In this document: piece after piece, positions 1-9,944 of the stretch
How the letters are laid out: every line of letters starts with the position of its first letter
How positions within the stretch are numbered: position 1 is the first letter of the stretch
Source: Polychytrium aggregatum
Taxonomy: Eukaryota > Chytridiomycota > Chytridiomycetes > Polychytriales
Length of the DNA: 62,109 bases
NCBI RefSeq assembly: GCF_025602895.1
Contig: NW_026516395.1
Location: forward strand, 1 to 62,109
Direction: 5' to 3'
Program-made: the position numbers and the translations under genes
The notes under the pieces: generated by a model
Seen by the model: the letters and a program-made list of their open reading frames with translations, nothing else
What the model was told of the DNA's origin: nothing
Database searches by the model: none

Positions 1-1335
1 CCCTAAACCCATAAAATTGGGTTCCTCGAGTATTTTGGCGCTATTATTGATGTCACCGTATTTTTGCATCGATGGAAAATGTGACGGCCGGCACGCCGCC
101 ACATGTGCGCGGCAGGCTGACACTGCCCCGTCCTCTTGCTGGGCTGGGCCTATAAAAGGGCACTCCGCCCTCCCCGGGACAGGCCCAGCAAGAGGAGTCT
201 TCTGTTTTCATCCGTCTGAATATACTTCTCGCTCCAAGGCACCGTCCCCGTCCCAGCTCCGTACCCGTCCGTTACAGAAAACCCCGAACGAATGGTGGTC
301 AGGACGAAGAGAGCAGCGCCCAGCATGTCCAAGCTGGCTTGGCCATCGGAAACCTTCGGTCAAGTCCCCAACAATCACATATCGCATGTTCCCGTGATTC
401 ATGACGGGATCTGGCTTTGCCCTCGATGCCATCCCGGAAATGAAACGGGATGGCTCCACAGGACACAGACATTCTGCCTGAGCCAGCTGTCTCGCATAGT
501 CCGCGCGACATCACACGAAGCACCATACCACTACTGTGGACTGCCCATAACAACAGGAAGATTGCATTTATTACCTGTTTCATCAGCAGCAATCAAGGAC
601 CAACCATACTTTGAAAAGTTCCACTACAGTGACGTTAAGTGAGGCCTGGCCTGTTCATGTAAGTACAGGAGCGCCGCATTTTTGATGATCATAACCTTCG
701 ACAAGGACAGTGATTCGACCACGGGATCCACAAATCCGATCGGTCAAACCATTCATGCTGACCCCTAATGCACAGTCATTATCCAAGCACGGAAATCAGT
801 CGATGTACTCATTCGCGCTGAGAACAAAACGGAGAGAATCTGAATCAAGTTCGGACCAAACCATTCCACGCATATACATCGGAACAGTATGGTCGAGGAC
901 AGAGGTTTTCTCGGATATTCACAGTTTATATCATATCTGCACTAAAACAGAGATACAACGGCAAAATCGAGGTAGAAATCGGCCGATAACACGCACCGGC
1001 TTGCATAGATGAGGATGAAGCCTTGAACGCCCAAGCGGGAGCCATAGAAATATTATTTGACGGATCAAGTTCGAGACCGAAGGTGTCAGGCCCATTGTTC
1101 TGATACACACCAGGAAAGATTTACAAGCTAGAAAGCGAGAAACTCATCATGTAGCAGGCCCTAATAGTCCTGCCAACTAATATGAAACATATTTTTCACG
1201 ACCTGAAATAGGGGACTCGCTGAATGGACAGTCCGACCCAGCAAATCTTCCGGGGGTGGGACCCGTGGGCCACTCAAATAGTCCAAAATGTGTCGAAATG
1301 CGGAAAACCCACGGGGAACTGATAAATATAATACG
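1..1335. other. No supported gene; TATA-like box at 151
   Basis: I find no recognisable protein family or RNA here. A good TATA-like box (TATAAAAG) lies at 151-158. It is followed about 130 bases later by a 116-codon open frame at 292-642 (+) with no recognisable domain, which could be a small gene or chance. Confidence 0.4.
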
Positions 1336-1485
1336 GCCGCAGAGACAGAATACAATATATTGATAAAAACAGGTTCGGAGCGGCCATAGGGCTGAGCTGT
1401 TATATGAGTGACAGAGCCTATGGTTCTATGGAAACTGGATCGATAGAATTGGGATGATATTGTATATATTGTTGATCGAAATCAA

Positions 1486-1567
1486 GGCGAGATGGCCGAG
1501 TTGGTCTAAGGCGTCACGTTAAGGCCGTGATCTCCCCGGAGGCGTGGGTTCGAATCCCACTCTCGTC
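1486..1567 (+). tRNA. tRNA-Leu (anticodon AAG)
   Basis: A complete class II cloverleaf is visible. The acceptor GGCGAGA pairs with TCTCGTC, with one G-U pair. The anticodon stem TCACG/CGTGA closes a 7-nt loop TTAAGGC with anticodon AAG. A long variable arm follows (CTCC/GGAG), and the T arm is GTGGG-TTCGAAT-CCCAC. There is no intron. It reads CUU leucine codons. A second copy is at 5442-5523 (-). Confidence 0.95.
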
Positions 1568-1576
1568 AATTACTTC

Positions 1577-1647
1577 AGCATCGTAGCGCAGTGGAAGCGC
1601 GCGGGGCTCATAACCCTGAGGTCGGAGGATCGAAACCTCCCGATGCT
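1577..1647 (+). tRNA. Initiator tRNA-Met (anticodon CAT)
   Basis: The acceptor AGCATCG pairs perfectly with CGATGCT, giving the A1-U72 pair typical of eukaryotic initiators. The anticodon stem ends in three G-C pairs around CTCATAA. The T loop is ATCGAAA, the initiator-specific form, rather than the elongator TTC-type loop. It starts 9 nt after the tRNA-Leu, so the two may share a Pol III context. The corresponding site of the other repeat arm is decayed. Confidence 0.95.
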
Positions 1648-1905
1648 AGCCTTTTTTTGCTTCCATTTCCCGCTTCCCACTCTCCTTCCCGTGGTCCGTC
1701 ATTTGTACTCTCATCCCAGTGTGCTGGCTCTTCTGTGGATCATCGTCATTTTTTGTTTTTGTTTTTGTCCCCTCGCTTCGAGCCTTCTCTATCCACAACG
1801 AGCTGCTGTCCGGCGCCGTCCTGTGATGTTGGTACTGTCGTCTGCTGGTGTGCTTGTGGCCTCAATCTCGGCAAACTGCTCCGTCACCGCTTCGATCGTC
1901 AGCCT

Positions 1906-2939
1906 TCGAGTATTTCTCGATCTGCTCTCTACATCTCGTCGGCTTCATACCAACATCACGTCTATGCTTCACTCTTGGCAATTTTGATCCTGTCAGTTTG
2001 TTGGTCTGAGCTGCATGGCCCACGCGGCCCACTACGGCCTCGGGCAAGCAGCCGTGGATTCTGCGCCGTTGGGCTCTGTGCTCCGTCTCATCCCTTGCCT
2101 GTTTGGGCTGACCTGTCGGTGCTCCAATCCGCCTGTCGATCTTTGCCCTTCGTCGCTCTCCTCTGGCTGCCGTTGCTCGTCCCTCCGACACCCGCTCCAG
2201 CCTGCTGGCCTTTCAATCTGAAGCAGATTTGGTCGGTACGCAATCGCTTTTGGCCCATTGGATCGACCCTTTGTCTTAGCCAGATCGGCTGCCGTTGCCA
2301 ACTTTCACTGTCCAAATCCCCGGCCTTGCCCAGTTTATTCGAGCCGGCATCTCCGACATGGAGTCGCTCTCGCATCGACCCATTCTCTCTGGTTTGGCCT
2401 TTACACTTGCATATCTGTATCCTTGTGGTCATATCCTCTCGTCTTTATTCAACCGCGACCATGTCGATTGAGTCCCAATCTCACCCAAACATCATCGGTC
2501 TGGTGGCTATCCTGTAGCAATCACCTCGCCGTGTGCCGAGCTCTTCGGTCATCCCTGTCCTGCTTTCTCTGACCGCTTCTCCTGCCAAAGACTTGTCCCT
2601 GTGTCTCAGCGCTCTCATCTGCACTTCCAAAATCGATCTTGCTCCCAACAGTGGTCATAATGTCGGGCTCGCCATCCATATCTCCATCTCCATCTCCATC
2701 TCCATCTCCATCCATATCTCCATCTCCATCTCCATCCATATCTCCATCCATATCTCCATCTCCGTCTGCATCTCCGTCGTCAGAGTCGAGGCCCTTGTAT
2801 CCCAGCACCTCTCCTCCGATTCCCTTGCTCCACACCCTTCCCCGACAGTATGCCTCCTCCAACTTCGTCACTCAATCTTTGCTCTTCGTTTTCCTGCACC
2901 CGTGATTCACACCGCAGCTCTTCTCTTCAAGTTTTTGAT
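1906..2939. other. Pyrimidine-rich intergenic DNA upstream of PTAR1-like gene
   Basis: This is about 1 kb of C/T-rich DNA with no recognisable protein. Long open frames, such as a 308-codon frame from 1591, run across the tRNA genes and are low-complexity. The region holds the hexamer array at 2679-2775 and probably the promoter and leader of the downstream gene. Confidence 0.5.
2679..2775 (+). repeat. TCCATC hexamer microsatellite
   Basis: Imperfect tandem copies of TCCATC, with interspersed TCCATA units, run for about 97 bases upstream of the PTAR1-like start codon. The array would read as Ser-Pro or Ile-Ser repeats, but I see no reason to treat it as coding. Confidence 0.85.
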
Positions 2940-4491
2940 ATGTTCCCTCACGAGATATCGGTTTACAACCGCCTCGTTGCTATTCTTGAGTCAGGGGACG
3001 TTCGAATGTAAGCGCTCCGCTCCTCGTGCATGGTTCAGAGTGGTATTCTCTCACCTCACTTCCTTCTCCTTTCATAGTCAGGAAATTGGGTTCGTCCCCA
3101 CCGACTGCATCCCCTCCGACGACAATCCGAACTACCCGTTCGTGCTTATCGATGACAATCTCGGGATCTCTACCGATAGTATCTCCCTGCTCTTTGAAGT
3201 TGCGTCTGCCATCTTCCAATCGTCCAGGAAGCTCTTTCGACAGCAATCCCAGTCCATTCGAGGTACGAGTCTCTCGTCATTGGTGTCTTTGACCTCGGTC
3301 GTGTATTGACTGCTCTGTAGAACTCTGCCAGTCGTCCAAAATCCTTGTCCTCCTCAACCCAGAGATCTACTCCGTATGGAATGCGAGGTATGTTGCTCGA
3401 TACTTTCGTTAACTTTGCCTGCTCCGACCATCCATCGTGGCTTGTCATGTCGTTTCTGGTTGTGACTCATTCTTCGCTCTGTTTCTAGAAAGGACCTTTT
3501 ATCTTCAGGGTTATTGCAGCTGCAACCAGAACTGGAACTCTTGACACTTGTCTTCTCCAAGTTTCCAAAGAGTACCCAGGGATGGAATCATCGGTAGGTA
3601 CCTTTCTTTCGGATCCACTTGTTCCTCTCCTTTCCTTACTTTTGTCTCTTCAGTCACTGGATCATGCGGCGCTTGAAGTCTTCTCTCACCGACCAAGAGT
3701 TCCATCGTCACTGTCAATGTGAACTCGATGTTTGCGATCGTGCATCCGAACGCCACAAGACAAACTACCACGCTTGGACTCATCGGCGCAAAATTGTCGA
3801 CATGTGTCCTGCTCTGGTATGGCCCCGATCCACAAATTCGTGATGAAAGAATCGAGCTGATATGTCCCGCTTCTCCCACTCGATCCAGATTCCTCAAGAC
3901 CTGATCCTGAGCAAACGATGGTGCCAGTCACATCTGTCCGATTACAGCGGATGGCATCACCGCCAGTCGCTCCTGAGGGATGCGTTTACATCAGAATCAC
4001 CCACTAATCAGTTCAGCTGGATCGAGGAGTGCATATTCATCGAAGAGAGCATTCAAAAATATCCCGGATACGAAGCTCTGTGGCTCCACTTGCGGTTTGT
4101 TGTCGGTCAAATGCTCACTCCGCTCCTGAGCCAGTCCGACTCATCCGTGGATCCCCGCACACCTCTTGAGGACGAACGGCGATTACTATGGGGTCGCTTT
4201 TGTTCTTCGATCACAAGCCTCAAGAATCCCGCCGAAATGCGAGCACTACACCCCACCGAAGCGTCGATTCCGGATATTTTGAGCCATATTCTTGATTTCG
4301 TAGCGTTGCGCGCGCAAACAGATGAAACAGCTCAGGGTCTGGATCAAGATCGGAAGCTAGCTCAGCGAAAGTATGCCCTCCTGCTTGCACTCTGGATCGG
4401 TCAGGCTCTCAAATTGAACAAAGAAGAAACAAAGCCCGTTTCAGCGAGGCTCTATGAAACAGGATTGGTCGTTGCCAAGTACTGGCGTTAA
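2940..4491 (+). CDS. Protein prenyltransferase alpha-subunit repeat protein (PTAR1-like)
   Basis: Six exons: 2940-3007, 3078-3262, 3321-3387, 3489-3593, 3654-3816, 3889-4491, giving 396 aa, close to human PTAR1 (402). PPTA-type helical repeats recur: NPEIYSVWNARKDLL (exons 3-4), GWNHRHWIMRRL (exons 4-5), NYHAWTHRRKIV (exon 5) and DYSGWHHRQSLL (exon 6). The family carries the alpha-alpha hairpin repeats of prenyltransferase alpha subunits. PTAR1 is linked to a geranylgeranyltransferase type III that works on SNARE-type substrates in the Golgi; that role is family knowledge. Introns are 58-101 nt GT-AG. Intron 5 could instead use a nearer acceptor (33 nt), also in frame, but the 72-nt choice has the better pyrimidine tract. 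The gene lies between the arms of the inverted repeat. Confidence 0.82.
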
Positions 4492-5150
4492 GCTCGGTTC
4501 CGGTGAATACAATTCTCTTTTAGCCCTCAAATATGGGACAAGCATGTCCCGCCAATCAAGGAATGAGTGATAGAGCGAGCGAGGGATGCCTGTTTTCAAA
4601 GGAAGTCCCCTAATCAACATCGCAGTTTGCTGGGACAGATTCGGGACGAAGGTTGCACAGCGCCATGTCCTCTGAGATCAAACTTTGCCGGGTTTCGATC
4701 CAAACAAACCAAGCCATGGACGTTTAAAATCCAAGGCATGACTTGATTGTGATCATAATATGGTATGCGTGAATTCAGAGAGCATCAGTATTCCACTCGC
4801 CAAGGAAGCAATCGAGGAGTGCTCTTCCCAGGGATATGCGCCTTGCAAAATCAATTGGCTGGATGCACGTTAAATAGGAGAATTTGATCAAGTGTCGATG
4901 CATTCGGCGCGAATATTAGCAATTGCTAGACGATGCGTTTGAAAAACAGACTGCTATCAAGATATTCAGAGTAGACCGAGGAAGCAACACGACTATCGGC
5001 TTCGGAGAATGACAGACGGGTGGTAAACGAAAGCAAGTCAGAATGGGAGACCACAAGGCCACATGAGGACGAATGTCGGCTATTCGATTAAGGCCTGCTA
5101 ATATCAGAAAGACGAGCTCGGAGGAATAAAGTCAGGAGCAGCGACGGGAA
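4492..5150. other. Intergenic, nothing recognised
   Basis: No tRNA, repeat or protein family was seen between the PTAR1-like stop codon and the right repeat arm. Confidence 0.5.
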
Positions 5151-5366
5151 GGTAGTGGCAAGCGAAGCGGCGACCGAAGCAGGTTGCCGAAACTGAGGGC
5201 CACAAGCACACCAGCAGACGACAGTACCAACAACACAGGACGGCGCCAGACAGCAGCTCGTTGCGGATAAAGAGAAGGCTCGAAGCGAGGGGACATGATC
5301 CACAGAAGAGCTAGCACACTGGGATGAGAGAACAGACGACGGACCACAGGAAGCAAAAAAACAGAT

Positions 5367-5436
5367 AGTATCGGGAGGTGTCGATCCTCCAGTCTCTTGG
5401 GTTGAAAAAGCTCTGTGCTTCCACACTGTGCCAAAA
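5367..5436 (-). pseudogene. Decayed initiator tRNA-Met
   Basis: It occupies the position of tRNA-iMet in the right repeat arm. The T arm survives (GGAGG-ATCGACA-CCTCC), but the 5' acceptor no longer pairs with the 3' half and the anticodon loop has lost CAT. It is clearly derived from an initiator tRNA copy that is no longer maintained. Confidence 0.75.
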
Positions 5437-5441
5437 TAAGT

Positions 5442-5523
5442 GACGAGAGTGGGATTCGAACCCACGCCTCCGGAGAGATCACGGCCTTAACGTGACGCCT
5501 TAGACCAACTCGGCCATCTCGCC
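5442..5523 (-). tRNA. tRNA-Leu (anticodon AAG), second copy
   Basis: Identical to the copy at 1486-1567 except for one base in the variable arm (CTCT for CTCC). All arms remain paired, so it is probably functional. It is the conserved core of the right inverted-repeat arm. Confidence 0.93.
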
Positions 5524-5673
5524 TTGATTTCGATCAACAATATATACAATATGATCCCAATTCTATCGATCCAGTTTCCATAGAACCATAGGCTCTGTCA
5601 CTCATATAACAGCTCAGCCCTATGGCCGCTCCGAACACGTTTTTATCAATATATTGTATTCTGTCTCTGCGGC

Positions 5674-6235
5674 TGTGTCAAGTCACTGCTCCTGAAGTTG
5701 GCTCTTTGATTCCGGAATCTTCGATGACCTTGGTCGAGGCCAACCCTCCATCACCACCACCCTGTATCTTCAACCCATCGTCGTACCCGTTCGCCATCAG
5801 CGGACAGTCGTTGGGAATATTCATGCGAGCCATGGGTCGTTTCGCAGTTGAATCCGACCGCCTTTGCCACGGATCGCTTTCTGCATCGCTGCCCTGCGGT
5901 TTTGAATCAGAGGTCGTTCTGCACCGTAGACATGGCACTATCGAGTCCGAGCAGTGCGTCCGCTGATCATCGATTCAGATCACCCTCCTCCACGCACGAG
6001 CCTGTCGCTCCGGCAGGCCCGACACTCGTTGGCCGCGAGAGGCCGCACGGCCATCCAGGGTCCGTGGTGATCCAGCGAGTGGAAGCTCATGGCGCAGCGG
6101 CCGGGCAGCTTGCTGCTCCTCGAGATCTCGCCTGTCCGCCCGTGCGATTGGGCGTCCTTCCCAAGTGCCATCGGCCAACGCCCCTTGCCTCTTGGCTTCC
6201 CGTCAACCTCTCGTTCCGGCCCAAATACAATCAAA
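5674..6235. other. Intergenic between repeat arm and SRRM1-like gene
   Basis: No recognised family. A minus-strand open frame at 5678-5938 (86 codons) ends right at the repeat boundary and could be a remnant of a gene cut by the duplication, but it has no identifiable domain. Confidence 0.35.
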
Positions 6236-8056
6236 ATGGGCGACGCCGGGTTCTTCAAGGTGTGGAATCTCTTGCTCTTGGCCTCGCTCGGCGACCCTTC
6301 GCCTTGCTTGCGAGGCACGGATGCTCGCAGGGCCGCCTGGCTGACTGGCCTGGTTCTTCTCCCTTTGCCTCTCCCATCTTCTAGGGAACGAGCGCTGATC
6401 AAGATGCTCGGTTCGAGAATAAAGAAAAGAAGCTTCTCAAAAACACACGATTTCCCGCTATTTTCAGCACTAAGGTCTGTTTCCGTCAGCCTGCGTCATG
6501 ATCGTTCCCATCAGCGTAGAGCGATCGAGCTTTGGCCAGCTGAACGTCCCTCCCCCGCGCTCCGCAGGTCGATTTCGCAAAAGTCAACATGGATGTCATG
6601 CGCCAATGGATCGCCCGTCAAGTCACAAAGTATCTGCATCGCGACGATGAAGTTGTGGTCGATTTTGTCTTCGAGCTGTTGGAAGCTGCGGTAGGATTGC
6701 CAAAGTATCGCATCGCCGCTTCCAATGTGGCTCTTCGCTGACTCGCTCGCCTATTTTTTGATCTCGCAGGATCCTGATCCAAGGCAGATGCAGATTTCAT
6801 TAACGGGATTCCTCGAGAGAAACACACCGGCTTTCATGGAGGAGCTTTGGACTCTTTGCGACAGCGCCCAGAACAACCCCTCGCGCATCCCTCAACAGTT
6901 CATCGATGAGCAGATCAAATTGGCGGAGGCCGCAAGGGTATGGGTGCTCATCCTCACTGTCACTATTTGTTCGATCCCCAACAACTAACTGTGGTAACCA
7001 CTGCTGATTAACTATGGAATCCGGTGTGTGCTCATCGCCATAGGCTCAGCGTGACGCCGAACGAAGCCGGATCGCTTCTGGACTTGCGCGGGCCCGAGAC
7101 CGTGGGGTCGATCCTTTCACCCATTCAGGCCGACGCAGTCGCTTCAGCGACAACCCTTCCAGTGATCCGCCGAAAGTCGTAAGTGGCGTCCTGACCGCAT
7201 ACTTTCTCCGGCACAGTTGGTCACACCGTTGCTCGCTTCGTCAGGGTGCCCAGAAATGATGCTTTATTTTCCGTTGCTCTTGATACTGTAGCATGAACTT
7301 CCACCAGCACCGCCTCGTCCAGAGCCCTCTGGTCCTTCAAAACCAGAAGTTCGGAGTGCTGATGATCGATCGGGAAGAGACAGTCCTCGACGAGATTCTG
7401 GCAGCCTCCATAGCCAAAGACAGAGCCATCATAGCCAAAGGCAGAGTCATCATAGCGGTGGCTACCTTGCTAGAAGAGACTCGAAACGTGGCCACAGTCG
7501 AAGTCGCAGCAGGAGCAGAAACAGAAGCAGAAACAGAAATCGCGATCGAAGCCGAAGCCGAAGCCTTAGTCGAGATCACCACCGCCGCCGCCACCACCGC
7601 AGAGTAAGCCGAAGCCGAAGTCAAAGTCGATCGAGAGGCGGCCGCGAGTCGTCTCGGGATCGAGGTCATCGAGGGCATGGGGGGCATCGGCGAGATCATC
7701 ATCGATCTCACCGCCATAGACACCGCAGCCCAGGATCAGAGGCCGATGATGACGGCCGCAAGAGAGTGAGGTCACCAAGCACCAGCAGCGATAGCAGCGA
7801 CTCTAGCCGGCGTCACGGACAACGTGGTGGCGGACGAGATCGGCGTCATAAGCGAGAACGATCCCACCGTCATCACAGCGATTCCGACGAAGCGTCTCAT
7901 CGTAGACATGGGCGACAAAGCGACCGAGAGGAAAAGCCCAAGCGTCCTTCGACTGACTTGGTTGATGATCGCCGTGCGGTCGACAAGACAGTCCCGCGAG
8001 AACCCAGTCGAGAAAGAGAGACTTTGGAGCCTGTCCAAAGCCCAAGCGCTGAGTAA
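6236..8056 (+). CDS. SRRM1-like PWI-domain splicing factor with RS-rich tail
   Basis: Six exons, all phase 0: 6236-6259, 6385-6474, 6568-6690, 6770-6937, 7044-7178, 7292-8056, giving 434 aa. The start MGDAGFFK matches the family N-terminus, followed by a lysine-rich linker. The PWI domain spans roughly residues 38-130 and carries MQISLTGFL, the family's signature stretch, and FMEELW. The C-terminal half is built of Arg-Ser, Arg-His and Ser-Gln dipeptides. SRRM1/SRm160 proteins bridge SR proteins and snRNPs, and PWI binds nucleic acid. Nuclear location and a role as splicing coactivator are inferred from the family. It ends convergently with the MED28-like gene, 283 bases away. Confidence 0.88.
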
Positions 8057-8339
8057 TTACTGGCATCTTTGAAATGTTCTGAGAGAGCCATGATTGAGTT
8101 CATGGGCTGGCTGTCGCCGCCGGCGACTCTGTGTAGCTCCGAGGCGATAGCTGTGATTTTCAATAGCACACTTTACAACTTGACTCTGGGTAAACTTGGA
8201 TTGCGATTTGTGCTTGTGTTTGTCCCATTCCGCCTCATGGGCACGCAGGGTCTCGGCGCTGGAGACGGAGGAGTGTTTTGTTTGATTGGTTTGGTCTGGT
8301 CCTTTGGTCTGGTCCTTTGGATCGGTGGCAGGGTGTGTA

Positions 8340-9258
8340 TTAAAAGGGTTGATCAAGGAGAAAGTCAAAGTCGCCCCCTAAACCATGCTCGTCGTCCGCC
8401 GGATCGGGGTCGTCAGTCGCCGCCTCCTCCAAGTCCTCTGCATGAGTCGGCTCCGGGATCGGCTGTGTTGCTTCGGCCGAAGCTCCCCCCGTAAGCTTGT
8501 CGTCGACCATTCCGTCTTGAACCACCGAGAGGGCCTCTTCATCGGCCCCGTCTTCACTTTCCTCGGCCGCTGCCTGTCCGTCGTTGCTCTCCAAGCCGGT
8601 AGCCGACGAATCTTGGCTGTCTGTCTCCGAATCGACATCGATAACGTCTGCCGATACTGCCACCGATAGCTGTGTTGAAGGCCGGGACTCAAAAGGCGCT
8701 TGGGTTGAAGTCGAGGCAGACATTTGGTCTTCGTCTCCGAAAGAAGAGAAAAACGACCCGGTCGTATCAAGCAATCTTTCCAGTGCAACCGCAGTTGTAA
8801 CGGATGAGCCTTCGACCGCAGCGGCGGGGGCACGAGCTGGGGAGGCTATCCCAGTAACTTTGTCATTAGAATCTCTCATGCCTGTTAGGATCGGCTCCCA
8901 GCGAACAAGCATATCCAGGTAGCGAGCGAGAGCCGTATCTTTGGCGGTAATGTCTTTTTGGAGGATGGCGATTTCCTATGCCCGCATGGAAGGCTCGTTG
9001 ATTAACCATCCGTCACGAGTCCCGGGTGTCGAGCCACCGCAATGTCACAACACAGTGGACTCATGCTATACGAACCTGTGCGATCGCTATTTGCGGCGTC
9101 TGCTGGGTCTGGATGCGTTGCTTGAGCAAGCGAGCACGGAGTTGCTGGATGGCCTGGATGAAGGAGTCCCAAGCGGCAATCGAGATCACTCTGGACTCAT
9201 CCCCGGCATATAGCAGGGATGCCCGGTAGTCGCTCCATGACTCAACGACGCTGTCCAT
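8340..9258 (-). CDS. Mediator complex subunit 28-like
   Basis: Two exons, 9076-9258 and 8340-8975, phase 0, giving 272 aa. The region around the junction resembles MED28: a helix ending KQRIQTQQTPQ, then LQKDITAKDTALARYLDMLV and WEPIL, matching the MED28 pattern of a helix with KDALVQKHL followed by W(Q)xxL. MED28 belongs to the Mediator head/middle interface that links activators to RNA polymerase II. The remaining roughly 150 residues are disordered and strongly acidic, ending FDFLLDQPF, longer than animal MED28 (178 aa). Identity rests on one short conserved helix, so confidence is moderate. Confidence 0.6.
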
Positions 9259-9489
9259 TGCAGATACTCCAAAGGACGGTGGTGTAGGGAGGAAAGCGGA
9301 GGGGCCGCGGAAGATCAGGGCGATGAATGCTGATCTCGGGCGCGCAGACGGCTTTGGAGGTCAGTGTCGCTGGGCAGGCAGAGAAACGAGTCGTCGTGGC
9401 TGTGGCTCCAGATCCGAAACAGCTGCGAGGCGACATGAATCTGATTCTGACCAGCCCACGGTCCTTGGAGCAGATTACAGGCGTCTCAT

Positions 9490-9853
9490 TAAAAAACGGG
9501 ACACCTTGGTTTTTTGACCATTGACCGAATAATTTGTTTCCCAATACCATCGCGCGCTGGCCATGACCATTCCGTGATGCAGTGCTACACTGTCATCCAT
9601 AGCCTGAGAAAAGTTGCCTCCATATTCAGTGTGTCCATGAGCACCATTCACCGCTGGCACTCCGAGGCCAGTGTGCAGGCCGATTGTGGAGACCAGAGAG
9701 CGACCGGTGGTTTTACTCGGAGGCTGCCACAGTGATTTGTTCTATTTCTTATGGCATAGTTCGACACAGGAACGCCATCGGGCGACAGTGTTCACGAGCG
9801 TGCTGAGCGAACATGTATTCCGGAAAACAGGGGCCACCTGTCCAAATAAGGTA
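9490..9853 (+). mobile_element. Degenerate DNA-transposon copy (same family as 30639-30922)
   Basis: It begins with the inverted-repeat motif TAAAAAACGGGACACC and shares long blocks with the element at 30639-30922: CGCGCGCTGGCCATGACCAT, CGCTGGCACTCCGAG, and the right-end stretch around ACATGT...GGAAA. Its plus strand encodes a short frame with KVASIFSVSMSTIHRWHSE, a helix-turn-helix of the type found at the N-terminus of Tc1/mariner-type transposases. The right terminal repeat is decayed and there is no catalytic domain. It lies between MED28 and the MAPKKK 3' end. Confidence 0.65.
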
Positions 9854-9944
9854 CTTCGCCTCGGTTTTGGCTTCAGAGACCCCTTGCTGATTTGGAGCTG
9901 CTCGGCAATCGTTATTGCTTGCCTCGGCGGGGTCGGTTTGCTGT

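Larger units (their letters stand above)
1336..1905 (+). repeat. Left arm of tRNA-bearing inverted repeat
   Basis: This stretch reappears in inverted orientation at about 5150-5673. The match starts sharply at 1336 (GCCGCAGAGACAG), is nearly identical through tRNA-Leu, and weakens beyond the initiator tRNA to about 1905. The two arms flank the PTAR1-like gene. The distal boundary was judged by eye. Confidence 0.8.
5150..5673 (-). repeat. Right arm of tRNA-bearing inverted repeat
   Basis: Read on the minus strand this matches 1336-1905: the same flank, tRNA-Leu, the region of initiator tRNA, then a diverging downstream stretch with small deletions. The boundary at 5673 is sharp. Identity is highest in the tRNA-Leu 5' flank (5524-5673). 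Confidence 0.8.

Noticed and set aside
1..10. CCCTAAACCC at the very start, telomere-like
   Set aside because: Only one and a half units, not followed by repeats. Similar CCTAACCCT fragments occur at 23208 and 55744 in ordinary sequence.
1591..2517. 308-codon open frame
   Set aside because: It starts inside the initiator tRNA, is low-complexity Ser/Leu/Pro from a pyrimidine-rich strand, and shows no family features.
3817..3849. 33-nt intron in the PTAR1-like gene
   Set aside because: It is in frame but far shorter than other introns here; the acceptor at 3888 has a proper pyrimidine tract and branch-like motif.
7337..8038. Minus-strand open frames opposite the SRRM1-like RS domain
   Set aside because: They are mirror images of Arg-Ser codon repeats; the plus-strand frame has the PWI domain and consistent splicing.
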